A stretch of 56,940 nt of DNA from Natronobacillus azotifigens. GTDB lineage: Bacteria > Bacillota > Bacilli > Bacillales > Amphibacillaceae. The position numbers and the translations under genes are program-made. The notes beneath the pieces were generated by a model. The model was not told where the DNA came from. It worked only from the letters and a program-made list of their open reading frames with translations, and did not search any database. Position 1 is the stretch's first letter. Every line of letters begins with the position of its first letter. This document shows, piece after piece, positions 19,841 to 28,308 of this stretch. The stretch spans positions 1-56,940 of the forward strand of contig NZ_JAPRAT010000026.1 of the NCBI RefSeq assembly GCF_026805325.1. Reading direction: 5' to 3'.

Positions 19841-21187
19841 GTGCCTACAGTGGCATTTCATACATTAGGTTGTAAAGTGAATCATTACGAAACAGAAGGT
19901 ATTTGGCAAAAGTTTAAAGCAGAAGGATATGAACGAGTAGACTTCACTCATGAATCGGATATCTATGTGATTAATACGTGTACTGTTACGAACACTGGAG
20001 ATAAGAAGAGTCGTCAAGTTATTCGCCGAGCGATTCGAAAAAATCCAGAGGCAGTTGTTTGTGTAACGGGTTGTTACGCTCAAATTTCACCGGGAGAGAT
20101 TATTGAGATTCCTGGAGTAGATGTTGTTGTCGGTACTCAAGATCGTGACAAAATGATTGGTTATATTGAAGAACATCAAAAAACGAGACAGCCAATTAAT
20201 GGGGTATCAAATATTATGAAAAACCGTGTTTTTGAAGAAATGGACGTTCCGGTTTTTTCTGATCGAACACGTGCTTCCTTGAAAATCCAAGAAGGTTGTA
20301 ATAATTTCTGTGCTTTTTGTATTATTCCTTGGTCTCGAGGTTTGTTACGCTCGCGAGATCCTAAAAATGTTATTGAACAAGCGCAACAATTAGTTGAAGC
20401 GGGTTATAAGGAAATTGTTCTAACAGGCATCCATACTGCTGGGTATGGAGAGGACATGAAAGATTATGATTTTGCTGATCTACTAAAAGATTTAGAGACA
20501 AAAGTAGATGGGTTAAAGCGAATTCGTATTTCTTCTATTGAAGCGAGCCAAATATCGGACCGTGTTATTGAAGTGATGGATCAATCGGAGAAAATTGTTC
20601 GACACCTACATGTCCCGTTACAATCCGGATCAGATACTGTGCTAGAACGGATGAGACGTAAATACTCTGCTTCTTATTATAAAGAAAAAGTAGACCGCTT
20701 GAAAAAAGCCCTACCTGGACTTGCTGTAACCTCAGATGTGATTGTTGGTTTCCCTGGGGAAACGGAAGAGGAATTCCAAGAAACTTATCAATTTATTCAA
20801 GATATTGGCTATTCAGAACTTCATGTCTTCCCTTATTCGAAACGAACAGGAACACCAGCGGCTCGTATGGAAGATCAAGTGGAAGAATCCGTGAAGAATG
20901 AGCGAGTTCATCAATTAATTGAACTTTCTAATCAACAAGCGAAAGAATATGCCTCTTTATATGAAGGTGATGTAGTAGAAGTTATCCCTGAAGAGATTGG
21001 GGAAGAAAAAAGCGGTGAACAAACATTAATTGGTTATTCTGATAACTATTTGAAAGTTCAGTTCACAGGCTCCACTGACTTAATCGGCCAGATTGTTCGA
21101 GTGAAGGTATTAAAAGCAGGTTACCCTTTAAACGAAGGTAAATTGGTTCGAGTGCTCGAAGAAGTTGGCGAAAAAGTAAACGCGTAA
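19841..21187 (+). CDS. mtaB: MtaB, tRNA t6A methylthiotransferase
   Basis: Radical SAM enzyme that adds a methylthio group to t6A37, giving ms2t6A in tRNAs reading ANN codons. Three domains are visible: UPF0004 with LGCKVN and TGCYAQ cysteines, the radical SAM core CNNFCAFC (CxxxCxxC), and a C-terminal TRAM domain. The length is 448 residues. I chose the GTG at 19841 because GGAGTGA is spaced for it and it gives MPTVAFHTLGCKVN, the family N-terminus. A GTG nine bases earlier overlaps rsmE. Confidence 0.94.
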   Translation: MPTVAFHTLGCKVNHYETEGIWQKFKAEGYERVDFTHESDIYVINTCTVTNTGDKKSRQVIRRAIRKNPEAVVCVTGCYAQISPGEIIEIPGVDVVVGTQDRDKMIGYIEEHQKTRQPINGVSNIMKNRVFEEMDVPVFSDRTRASLKIQEGCNNFCAFCIIPWSRGLLRSRDPKNVIEQAQQLVEAGYKEIVLTGIHTAGYGEDMKDYDFADLLKDLETKVDGLKRIRISSIEASQISDRVIEVMDQSEKIVRHLHVPLQSGSDTVLERMRRKYSASYYKEKVDRLKKALPGLAVTSDVIVGFPGETEEEFQETYQFIQDIGYSELHVFPYSKRTGTPAARMEDQVEESVKNERVHQLIELSNQQAKEYASLYEGDVVEVIPEEIGEEKSGEQTLIGYSDNYLKVQFTGSTDLIGQIVRVKVLKAGYPLNEGKLVRVLEEVGEKVNA

Positions 21188-21251
21188 AAAAGAGAGACTA
21201 TTTCAGTAGATTATCATCGGTTAACCTACTTTTGAAAATAGTCTCTTTTTT
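21186..21251 (+). terminator. Terminator after mtaB
   Basis: A long hairpin pairs AAAAAAGAG/AGACTATTT (with a 2-base bulge) with AAATAGTCTCTTTTTT, plus an inner GTAG/CTAC stem. It starts at the mtaB stop codon and ends in six T residues, closing the heat-shock/RNA-modification operon. Confidence 0.88.
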
Positions 21252-21274
21252 GTGTCGTTACAAGCAAATTTTGA

Positions 21275-21479
21275 CACAAACAGCGTAGTAAGTGCTCCTA
21301 TCTCGCTACGTAAACCAAGGCTTTCCCTTTCCACGGGTACGGCTTCAGCTAACTTCTCCAAGAAAAACCACTCGGAAGTGTATTTCTTCCGAGTTAGCTG
21401 AAGCCGCGCCCTGCGGAAAGGGAGTCAATTTCATTTGAGAAGCGAGTATAAAAACTTCTCGTTAATGCGCAGTTTATGG
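21275..21479. mobile_element. MITE-like element B with CAYAAACTG termini
   Basis: A 205-base relative of element A (6091-6583). The left end is CACAAACAGCGTAGTAAGTG; the reverse complement of the right end is CATAAACTGCGCATTAACGA. The core is a clean palindrome: GGCTTCAGCTAAC (21341-21353) with GTTAGCTGAAGCC (21393-21405), extended outward by CCCTTTCC and GGAAAGGG. It sits between the mtaB terminator and the end of yqeW and fills most of a 315-base gap. No coding potential. Confidence 0.68.
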
Positions 21480-21502
21480 ATATTCAGTGGTTTGTTAGGT
21501 GC

Positions 21503-22423
21503 TTAAATTCGTTTGTTTCTCTTAAGGTAACGTTCGATAATTGGTAGGAATGGTAGGACAATTATTACTGATATTATATTAAAGACAACCGAGATGTGAG
21601 CTAGTTGAAGTTTTGGATCATTGGCCAAATGCTCTGCTATTTTAGTTAAGGTGCCGATAAATGGTGAAACTACAGCTACAGTGAATAAATTAAAATACGT
21701 ATGACTATACGCAACAAGTCTTGCTTCTTTCTTTGCGCCAATCATAGCAATCAAACCAGTCACACATGTTCCAATGTTTGTGCCTAACATAATAGCTATT
21801 GCAGCAGTTAGTGAAATCAGGTGTTGGTCAAATAACGCTAAAATGATACCAAATGATGCACTTGATGATTGGATCGTTGCACTAAGCCCTGTACCCGTTA
21901 GTATAGCGAAAAATGTTTCGTTATTTATTGCTTCCACTACATGAACCAAACGATTATTTGTTATCACCCAAGCAGCTAAAGACTCAAACCCGGTCAATCC
22001 AACAAGGATTAAACCCAGCCCAACACAAAATGCGCCAAAGAAAAAGATAGAATTTTTTTTCGCTAATAATAGTATCAATCCGATTAATAAAATAAATAAA
22101 TACAAGTCTTTTGGTGCAAGCGCTAAGAGCTCTCCTGAAATAGTTGTTCCTACATTTGCACCGAGAATGATTCCGATTGTTTGGCGAAAGGGTAACGCCC
22201 CAATCGTAACAAGACTTATGGTAAGGATTAGTACTAATGAACTACTCTGCAGAAGGATGGTTGCGACAGTACCAACGATGATCGATTTTAGTAAGTTGTT
22301 AGTGGCAACAGTCAACCAGAGTTTCATTTTTTCTCCGACAAAAAAAAGTAAGCTTGTTTGTAATAATCTAATTCCAATTAGAAATATCACAAGGAACGAA
22401 CAGAATTGGACGATAAAATCCAT
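21503..22423 (-). CDS. yqeW: YqeW-like Na/Pi cotransporter family protein
   Basis: Membrane protein of the Na+/phosphate cotransporter II family. The 306-residue protein is almost wholly hydrophobic, with two inverted repeats carrying the signature motifs LLQSSSLVLI plus GANVGTT, and TIQSSSASFG plus LGTNIGT. It lacks the C-terminal PhoU domains of the larger paralogue at 52896. The location between mtaB and rpsU, on the reverse strand, is where B. subtilis has yqeW. Transport of phosphate is inferred from the family, not shown. Confidence 0.82.
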   Translation of the reverse strand: MDFIVQFCSFLVIFLIGIRLLQTSLLFFVGEKMKLWLTVATNNLLKSIIVGTVATILLQSSSLVLILTISLVTIGALPFRQTIGIILGANVGTTISGELLALAPKDLYLFILLIGLILLLAKKNSIFFFGAFCVGLGLILVGLTGFESLAAWVITNNRLVHVVEAINNETFFAILTGTGLSATIQSSSASFGIILALFDQHLISLTAAIAIMLGTNIGTCVTGLIAMIGAKKEARLVAYSHTYFNLFTVAVVSPFIGTLTKIAEHLANDPKLQLAHISVVFNIISVIIVLPFLPIIERYLKRNKRI

Positions 22424-22523
22424 TGCTTGTACACCTCACTATCTATAAGAACAGGATATGGGAAAACAAGAAAGAATAGAATAGAATTTCATACGTAATT
22501 TAACGAAGTTTTTCAACAAAAAG

Positions 22524-22552
22524 TTGACCAATAAAATTCGTTATATTATAAT
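22524..22552 (+). promoter_or_regulatory. Sigma-A promoter of rpsU-yqeY
   Basis: TTGACC, 17-base spacer, perfect TATAAT, about 74 bases upstream of the rpsU start. Confidence 0.8.
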
Positions 22553-22625
22553 GTCATAGAGACATGTGTATGTAGTACATATGTCGTATCAAACTGTTGG
22601 ATGCTTCGGAGGGAGGGAAATTAGC

Positions 22626-22799
22626 ATGTCAAATTCAACTCGCGTTCGTAAAAACGAGTCTCTTGAAGATGCTCTTCGTCGCTTTAAACGCAGTGTATCA
22701 AAATCAGGTACATTGTCAGAATATCGTAAGCGTGAATTCTATGAGAAACCTAGTGTTCGTCGTAAGAAGAAATCTGAGGCGGCTAGAAAACGTAAGTAA
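22626..22799 (+). CDS. rpsU: 30S ribosomal protein S21
   Basis: Small basic 30S protein of 57 residues, [20 protein letters not shown] at the start and a C-terminus rich in Arg and Lys ([13 protein letters not shown]). The ATG follows GGAGGGAGGG; an open frame 60 bases longer upstream includes that ribosome site and is not the true start. Followed by yqeY after 65 bases, as is common in Firmicutes. Confidence 0.96.
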   Translation: MSNSTRVRKNESLEDALRRFKRSVSKSGTLSEYRKREFYEKPSVRRKKKSEAARKRK

Positions 22800-22864
22800 T
22801 TTTCAGGTAAGGATAATATAATAATACTTTTATTATTTCCTTATAAAGAGGGTGTAGGAGCATA

Positions 22865-23311
22865 ATGTCATTATTAGAGCGTCTGAACCAAGATATGAAG
22901 CAAGCAATGCGTAATAAAGACAAGCAAACGCTTAGCGTTATTCGCATGGTGAAAGCATCACTGCAAAATGAATCAATTAAACTTGGGAATGACGAATTAT
23001 CAGAAGAACAAGAATTAACTGTTTTAACAAGAGAGTTAAAACAACGTAAAGATTCCCTCCATGAGTTTAAAGAAGCTGGACGAGACGATCTTGTAGAAAA
23101 CTTGAATAATGAAATTAACGTTTTACAAGTATATATGCCAGAACAGCTTTCCAATGAAGAACTTGAAACAATTGTTTTACAAACGATTGAAGAAGTGAAT
23201 GCTACTTCAAAACAAGAAATGGGTAAAGTGATGGGTGCGCTTATGCCAAAAGTAAAGGGCAAAGCGGATGGAACAGAAGTAAATAAACTTGTTCAAAAAC
23301 ATTTATCATAA
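22865..23311 (+). CDS. yqeY: YqeY, GatB/YqeY domain protein
   Basis: A 148-residue protein made only of the GatB/YqeY domain, which in GatB contacts tRNA; the free-standing protein has no settled function. Visible blocks are [18 protein letters not shown] at the N-terminus, LDVIRMVKA-type helix [23 protein letters not shown], and the end [18 protein letters not shown]. The ATG follows GAGGGTG. Likely co-transcribed with rpsU and ended by the hairpin just downstream. Confidence 0.93.
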   Translation: MSLLERLNQDMKQAMRNKDKQTLSVIRMVKASLQNESIKLGNDELSEEQELTVLTRELKQRKDSLHEFKEAGRDDLVENLNNEINVLQVYMPEQLSNEELETIVLQTIEEVNATSKQEMGKVMGALMPKVKGKADGTEVNKLVQKHLS

Positions 23312-23340
23312 TTCCACATTGCAAAAATAAGTAGAATTTC

Positions 23341-23380
23341 AAATAATCCCTTATCATTTTTTCTTGATAGGGGATTATTT
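23341..23380 (+). terminator. Terminator after yqeY
   Basis: Sixteen-base arms AAATAATCCCTTATCA and TGATAGGGGATTATTT pair with one G-U, with an 8-base loop. The terminal T-run is short and forms part of the arm. Confidence 0.7.
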
Positions 23381-23684
23381 GGTATTTACATGTTATAATG
23401 ATAAAGTGGTTATTGTTGGTTTTAATAAATCAGTTGGGAAAGCATGAGAATTGTAATAAACAGTAAGACATGTACCAGGAAGTCTTGATAGTAAAGCTTT
23501 GTGTAGCAGAACACATAATAGTTTCCTGAGATACGGGCTTAGAATGTTAGTTGGGTATGTTTGTTCATCAGTTTAATCTGCATGTAGCATGTAAATCCCT
23601 TGCTATTTCAATTTTTACTTATCTCAGACTTTGTTAACGATCTCTTTAAACATCTGGTCAATAAGTTGAGGGGAGGGAGAGGTT
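23381..23684 (+). promoter_or_regulatory. Long leader of nfeD-floA with extended -10
   Basis: This 300-base stretch has no gene. TGTTATAAT (23391-23399) is an extended -10 directly after the yqeY terminator. Further on, CAGGAA (23476-23481) pairs with TTCCTG (23523-23528) around a smaller GTGT/ACAC hairpin. I did not find the sigma-W pattern (TGAAAC, 16 bases, CGTA) that controls the B. subtilis counterpart. The leader would be about 280 nt if the -10 is used. Confidence 0.4.
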
Positions 23685-25022
23685 GTGAATAATATCGTGT
23701 CTCGAATAGGACTGTTGTTTCTATTTAGCTTGTTAGCTTTTTCTATGTTCTCAACGGTAGAGTTATCAGCAGAAGAAACAGGAGAAGGGAAGTTAGTATA
23801 TGTCATTCCTATTGAAAGGGAAGTAGAACGTGGATTGGAAGCTTTTCTAAGAAGAACGACCAATGAAGCGATCGATGCCAACGCAGATCATATTATCTTT
23901 GAAATTAACACGCCAGGTGGACGTGTTGATGCAGCTAATAATATTGGGGCAATGTTACAAGATATAAATATTCCCATGACTGCTTATATCCGAAGTCAGG
24001 CGTTGTCTGCTGGTTCTTATATCGCCCTATTTGCCGATTACATATATATGAACCCACAAGCTACAATGGGTGCTAGTGGTATTATTACTGGTGATGGTAA
24101 TGCGGCTGATGATAAAGCACATTCCTATTGGAAAGAAGCGATGGCCAGTGCAGCAGAAGCTAAAGGTAGGGATCGACTATATGCCCTAGCAATGGCTGAT
24201 TCAGAAATTGACTTGCCTGAATATGGTGCACCTGAAGGTGAGTTCTTGACCTTGGGTCCAAACTCTGCAATAGAAGTGGGCTATTCTGAAGGAACGGTTA
24301 ATCATCGTACCGAATTATTAGCAGAATTATCTTTAAGCCAAGCAGAAATTTTAGAGATGGAAGTCACCTTTGCAGAGGAATTAGCACGATTCTTAACAAG
24401 CGCACAAGTAGTATCGATTCTACTTTCCTTAGCAGGTATTGGTTTGATTGTTGAGCTGTACTCTCCAGGTTTTGGTGTACCTGGTTCAATCGGCTTATTG
24501 TCGTTAATTTTATTTTTCTATGGTCATATTATTGCAGGCTTTGCTGGTTATGAAGTTATGATCCTATTAATACTAGGGATTGCCATGATTGTTGCTGAAT
24601 TCTTTGTCCCAGGCGGAATACTTGGTGTTCTAGGTATTTTAAGTGTAGTAATTTCTTTATTCATGGCAACAGATGATGTTGCTCAATTGAGTATAAGTAT
24701 TTTGATTGCTTTGGCCGTTACAATCATAACTGCGATTATTCTGTTTAAAAAAATTGGATTACAAAAAGGATTCTTTAAGTATGTTATCTTAAATGATGCT
24801 GAAACCATAGAGAGAGGCTATATTTCCTCTGCCAGCCGTACTGAACTGATAGGTAAAGAAGGAATTACCGTTACACCATTACGCCCTGCTGGAACGATGA
24901 TCATTGACCAAGAGCGGCTCGATGTTGTAACAGAGGGGGGATTCATAGCAAGGGATAGACCAGTTGAAATTATTCATACAAACGGTTCAAGAATTGTTGT
25001 AAGAGAATTAAAGGAAAAATAG
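23685..25022 (+). CDS. yqeZ: NfeD1-type membrane serine protease
   Basis: Long-form NfeD protein that is encoded with a flotillin-like partner. The 445-residue protein has a signal peptide (ends near SAEE), a ClpP-like protease domain (INTPGGRVDAANNIG, ALSAGSYIAL with the candidate catalytic Ser, MGASGIITG), four to five membrane helices (about 245-360) and a C-terminal OB-fold soluble domain. The GTG start follows GGGAGGGAGAGG. It is 12 bases upstream of floA, so the two are co-expressed. Role in membrane microdomains is known for the family only. Confidence 0.9.
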   Translation: MNNIVSRIGLLFLFSLLAFSMFSTVELSAEETGEGKLVYVIPIEREVERGLEAFLRRTTNEAIDANADHIIFEINTPGGRVDAANNIGAMLQDINIPMTAYIRSQALSAGSYIALFADYIYMNPQATMGASGIITGDGNAADDKAHSYWKEAMASAAEAKGRDRLYALAMADSEIDLPEYGAPEGEFLTLGPNSAIEVGYSEGTVNHRTELLAELSLSQAEILEMEVTFAEELARFLTSAQVVSILLSLAGIGLIVELYSPGFGVPGSIGLLSLILFFYGHIIAGFAGYEVMILLILGIAMIVAEFFVPGGILGVLGILSVVISLFMATDDVAQLSISILIALAVTIITAIILFKKIGLQKGFFKYVILNDAETIERGYISSASRTELIGKEGITVTPLRPAGTMIIDQERLDVVTEGGFIARDRPVEIIHTNGSRIVVRELKEK

Positions 25023-25034
25023 GAGGAAGATAAT

Positions 25035-26045
25035 ATGTTTTCATTAGCTAATACAGATATAACAATTAATCAATTCATACCGATTATTATTATTGCAGTA
25101 ATTATTATTGCTGTTGTCATTTTATTAACGTTTATTCCTGTAGCACTTTGGATTAGTGCACTAGCAGCTGGTGTAAAAGTTAGTATTTTTACATTAGTTG
25201 GAATGCGTTTACGTCGAGTGGTGCCAACACGTGTAATTAGCCCGTTGATTAAAGCGCATAAAGCTGGTGTTGGTGTTGACACGAACCAGTTAGAAAGTCA
25301 CTACTTAGCTGGTGGTAATGTTGACCGAGTAGTTAATGCACTAATTGCAGCACAACGTGCCAACATTGAATTAAGTTTTGAGCGCGCGGCAGCGATAGAC
25401 TTAGCGGGACGTGACGTGTTACAGGCAGTACAGATGAGTGTTAACCCGAAAGTTATTGAAACGCCGTTTATTGCAGGTATTGCGATGGATGGTATTGAGG
25501 TAAAAGCAAAAGCAAGAATCACAGTAAGAGCAAATATTGACCGCCTTGTCGGTGGTGCAGGTGAAGATACGGTTATTGCTCGTGTTGGTGAAGGGGTTGT
25601 TAGCACAATTGGTAGTTCATCATCACACAAAAAAGTATTAGAAAATCCTGATTCTATCTCACATAATGTTCTAAATCGTGGGCTTGATGCAGGTACAGCA
25701 TTTGAAATTCTATCGATTGATATTGCGGATGTAGATATCGGCAAGAATATCGGTGCGATCCTTCAAACTGATCAAGCAGAAGCAGACAAAAATATTGCAC
25801 AAGCAAAAGCAGAAGAACGCCGTGCAATGGCTGTTGCCCAAGAACAGGAAATGGTTGCTCGTGTACAAGAAATGCGTGCAAAAGTGGTTGAAGCAGAAGC
25901 TGAAGTACCATTGGCATTGGCAGAAGCACTTCGCTCTGGAAATATGGGTGTTATGGATTATATGAATTATAAAAATATTAACGCAGATACAGATATGAGA
26001 GATTCGATTGGCAAATTATCCGAAGATGACTCAGATGAAGAATAA
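25035..26045 (+). CDS. floA: FloA, flotillin-like protein
   Basis: Flotillin-like scaffold of functional membrane microdomains. The 336-residue protein has an N-terminal hydrophobic hairpin (about residues 12-60), a prohibitin-like domain ([31 protein letters not shown]) and an Ala/Glu-rich coiled coil (about 240-300, [19 protein letters not shown]). The ATG follows AGGAGG. Directly downstream is an IS605-tail-like repeat, then a yqfB-position gene. Confidence 0.95.
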   Translation: MFSLANTDITINQFIPIIIIAVIIIAVVILLTFIPVALWISALAAGVKVSIFTLVGMRLRRVVPTRVISPLIKAHKAGVGVDTNQLESHYLAGGNVDRVVNALIAAQRANIELSFERAAAIDLAGRDVLQAVQMSVNPKVIETPFIAGIAMDGIEVKAKARITVRANIDRLVGGAGEDTVIARVGEGVVSTIGSSSSHKKVLENPDSISHNVLNRGLDAGTAFEILSIDIADVDIGKNIGAILQTDQAEADKNIAQAKAEERRAMAVAQEQEMVARVQEMRAKVVEAEAEVPLALAEALRSGNMGVMDYMNYKNINADTDMRDSIGKLSEDDSDEE

Positions 26046-26053
26046 TAACTCTT

Positions 26054-26206
26054 TATCCGGGAGCAACCGTCTGTAAGCCCCGCTTCAAAAAAACAAGAAA
26101 ATCAAAATTGTTTAGGCGGGAGTAACGGGAGCTAACACCCCGAGTGGTTCAACTTACAAACAGTGGGGAAAACCTTAAACCCTTACTGATTGAAGTTTCC
26201 CTTTAT
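26054..26206 (+). mobile_element. IS200/IS605 right-end (TnpB tail) remnant, copy 1
   Basis: Related to copies at 51651 and 52596. It begins TATCCGGGAGCAACC, which reads YPGATV in one frame as in copy 3. It continues through CCCCGAGTGG and CAGTGGGG...TTACTG and ends TTTCCCTTTAT. This matches my recollection of the 3' end of Bacillaceae IS605 elements, where the tnpB tail overlaps the guide-RNA scaffold. No transposase is present. The element ends only about 15 bases before the next gene's start codon, so it supplies that gene's immediate upstream region. Confidence 0.55.
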
Positions 26207-26221
26207 GAGAGGAGTGGAAAT

Positions 26222-26686
26222 ATGGAGGATTTTCTGCCTATTATAACGTTATTAATTATGGTTGGCGGCGGCTTGTTGAAAGCTTTTAATGGAGATAAAG
26301 ATGAGGAACAAATTCCGAAAAAGCAATCTAGGCCATCGAACACTACCGAAGCAAGTGATCCTGTTGAAAAGCATGTAGCTTCTGTTACTGAAGATCACGT
26401 AGAGATGTCTGGTCATGCTGATCAGTTGGAACGTTTGCGTAAAGATATGAATATCCAATCCAAAAAAGGTCAATCGCAAAAAAATAAGAAAATGTCACAA
26501 CAAATGAGAGCACGTCTAAGTGACGAGAAGAAAACGAATGTAAGGACGACTAAAAAACGCAAAACAAAATTATCGATCAAGAAAAATATATCAAAAGAGG
26601 GACTGGCAGAGAGTGTAATTATGGCAGAGGTTCTGGGTCCGCCTAGAGCAAAAAAACCGTACCATTCAAACCGACTTCATCGATAA
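26222..26686 (+). CDS. Membrane-anchored protein at yqfB position
   Basis: A 154-residue protein of unknown function. It has one N-terminal hydrophobic segment (MEDFLPIITLLIMVGGGLL) followed by a charged, low-complexity body ending in a strongly basic stretch (KKRKTKLSIKKNISK). The ATG follows GAGAGGAGTGG. A longer reading from 26144 would run through the upstream repeat and is unlikely. It occupies the yqfB position after floA, but I do not recognise sequence similarity, so only the location suggests a link to the NfeD-FloA unit. Confidence 0.7.
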   Translation: MEDFLPIITLLIMVGGGLLKAFNGDKDEEQIPKKQSRPSNTTEASDPVEKHVASVTEDHVEMSGHADQLERLRKDMNIQSKKGQSQKNKKMSQQMRARLSDEKKTNVRTTKKRKTKLSIKKNISKEGLAESVIMAEVLGPPRAKKPYHSNRLHR

Positions 26687-26693
26687 TATAAGG

Positions 26694-26733
26694 AAACTGA
26701 AAACAAGCGGTGTGCTTTGTTTTCAGTTTTTTT
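26694..26733 (+). terminator. Terminator before yqfC
   Basis: AACTGAAAACAAGC pairs with GCTTTGTTTTCAGTT (one bulge) around GGTGT and is followed by seven T residues. Confidence 0.85.
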
Positions 26734-26787
26734 GTGTTCTGATTTATCTGTTTTCCTCATATGTTGGATAGAAGAGGAGGGATTAAG

Positions 26788-27072
26788 GTGAAGAAATGGC
26801 AACAACATGTTAATACTTGGTTAACGAATCATCTTAAGCTACCTTCTGATGTATTATTAGAGTTGCCAAGAATTACAACTATTGGTCATTTCCATGCATA
26901 TGTAGAGAATCATCGAGGATTGATGCTTTTTTCTGACCAAGAAGTTCGACTTAAGTTAGTGAATGGCTCTCTCGTTATAAAAGGAAATGATTTAGTGATA
27001 AAAACTCTCTTACCAGAAGAAATTCTGATTGAGGGAAAAATTAGTGGAATAGATTTCGCCCCGCAATCCTGA
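26788..27072 (+). CDS. yqfC: YqfC, sporulation protein
   Basis: A 94-residue protein of the YabP/YqfC family, needed in the mother cell during sporulation in B. subtilis. The ends are KKWQQHVNTWLTNHLKLPSD and LLPEEILIEGKISGIDF. I chose the GTG after GAGGAGG; the open frame starts nine codons earlier without a ribosome site. It is 18 bases before yqfD, which points to an operon yqfC-yqfD-phoH. Confidence 0.9.
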   Translation: MKKWQQHVNTWLTNHLKLPSDVLLELPRITTIGHFHAYVENHRGLMLFSDQEVRLKLVNGSLVIKGNDLVIKTLLPEEILIEGKISGIDFAPQS

Positions 27073-27090
27073 TCAACATGGAGGGAAGGT

Positions 27091-28305
27091 ATGAAGCAAA
27101 TACAAGCAAAGTGGCTAAAAGGCTATGTGAGGATCCAAGTAACCGGCTATTATCCGGAATTATTCTTTGATCTCTGTGTACGTAATGGTGTTCGTGTCTG
27201 GAGCATCCGTAAAATAAATCAAACAACTTGTACTGGCGATGTTTTTTTGCAAGATATCTCTCTAATAAGGCGCTTGAGAAAAAAAACACGATATAAATTA
27301 TCTTTTTCAAAAAGAATAGGAGCACCATTCGCATTCAGGCGAATCGGAAAGAAAAAACCATTGCTAACTGCGTTGATATGTAGCTTAATTCTGATTATTT
27401 ATTTATCGAATTTGATCTGGAATATCGAGATTACAGGGGTTCGGCCAGAAGTTCAAAAGAAAATTCAACAGACATTATCTAATGAAGGAATTTATCGTGG
27501 TCGATTAAAATTTCTTGTCGATTCGCCTGATCAAATCCAAAAAAAGCTGCTTGAAGAGCATCCGGAATTATTATGGGTTGGTGTACAACCACAAGGGACA
27601 AGCTATCATCTAGAGGTGGTAGAGAAGACTCAAGTTCCTCAACAGGAAGTTGGTAAGGCAAGTAACATCATCGCAAGTAAAGATGGGGTTATTGTAGATA
27701 TGTATGTTGAAAAAGGGAGACCATTAGTAGAAATTAATGATTTCGTTAGAAAAGGGCAAACTTTAGTTGCAGGGAAATTAACTGCTAAGGAAGATGAAGA
27801 GTCAGAAGAGCAAAAGAATGGCAGCCCTCCAGTTGCTGCGAAAGCAGAAATATACGCAAATACATGGTATGAATCAAATCTCTCCGTTCCATTGGAGACA
27901 AGTTATGAAGTGTTAACTGGGGAAGAATCAAATAAATATTATCTAGGTATTTCGAGTTTACGGATCCCGATATGGGGTTTTTTTCAAAAAAAATATGAAG
28001 ACCATCAAATAGAAACAAATAAACATTCACTTCAACTCTTTCAATGGGAATTACCGATTTATTGGATTAAAGAAGAAATTTATCAATTAGAGTATGTCGA
28101 AGAGAAACGAACAGTGGAACAAGCAAGACAAGTGGGATTGCATCAAGCAAAAGAAGAGTTGCAACAAATGATCGGGCGAGATGCAAAAATAATTGATCAA
28201 AAAATTTTGCACGAATCTCTTGAGAATGGTAAAGTAAACTTACACCTATACTTTACCGTAGAGGAAAATATAGCAAAAATCCAAGGAATTCTTCAAGGAG
28301 ATTAA
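27091..28305 (+). CDS. yqfD: YqfD, sporulation protein
   Basis: A 404-residue bitopic protein of the YqfD family required at sporulation stage IV. It has an N-terminal cytoplasmic part with LFFDLCVRNGVRVW, one membrane helix (about residues 88-108, LLTALICSLILIIYLSNL) and an outside domain starting with an FtsQ/POTRA-like segment (NIEITGVRPEVQKKIQQTL). The ATG follows GGAGGGAAGG. It precedes phoH by 3 bases, which suggests tight co-translation. Confidence 0.92.
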   Translation: MKQIQAKWLKGYVRIQVTGYYPELFFDLCVRNGVRVWSIRKINQTTCTGDVFLQDISLIRRLRKKTRYKLSFSKRIGAPFAFRRIGKKKPLLTALICSLILIIYLSNLIWNIEITGVRPEVQKKIQQTLSNEGIYRGRLKFLVDSPDQIQKKLLEEHPELLWVGVQPQGTSYHLEVVEKTQVPQQEVGKASNIIASKDGVIVDMYVEKGRPLVEINDFVRKGQTLVAGKLTAKEDEESEEQKNGSPPVAAKAEIYANTWYESNLSVPLETSYEVLTGEESNKYYLGISSLRIPIWGFFQKKYEDHQIETNKHSLQLFQWELPIYWIKEEIYQLEYVEEKRTVEQARQVGLHQAKEELQQMIGRDAKIIDQKILHESLENGKVNLHLYFTVEENIAKIQGILQGD

Positions 28306-28308
28306 TCT

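Noticed and set aside
22566..22625. N-terminal extension of rpsU
   Set aside because: S21 proteins are about 57 residues, and the extension includes the ribosome site.
22783..23262. 159-residue reverse-strand frame over yqeY
   Set aside because: Shadow frame of yqeY, without a ribosome site.
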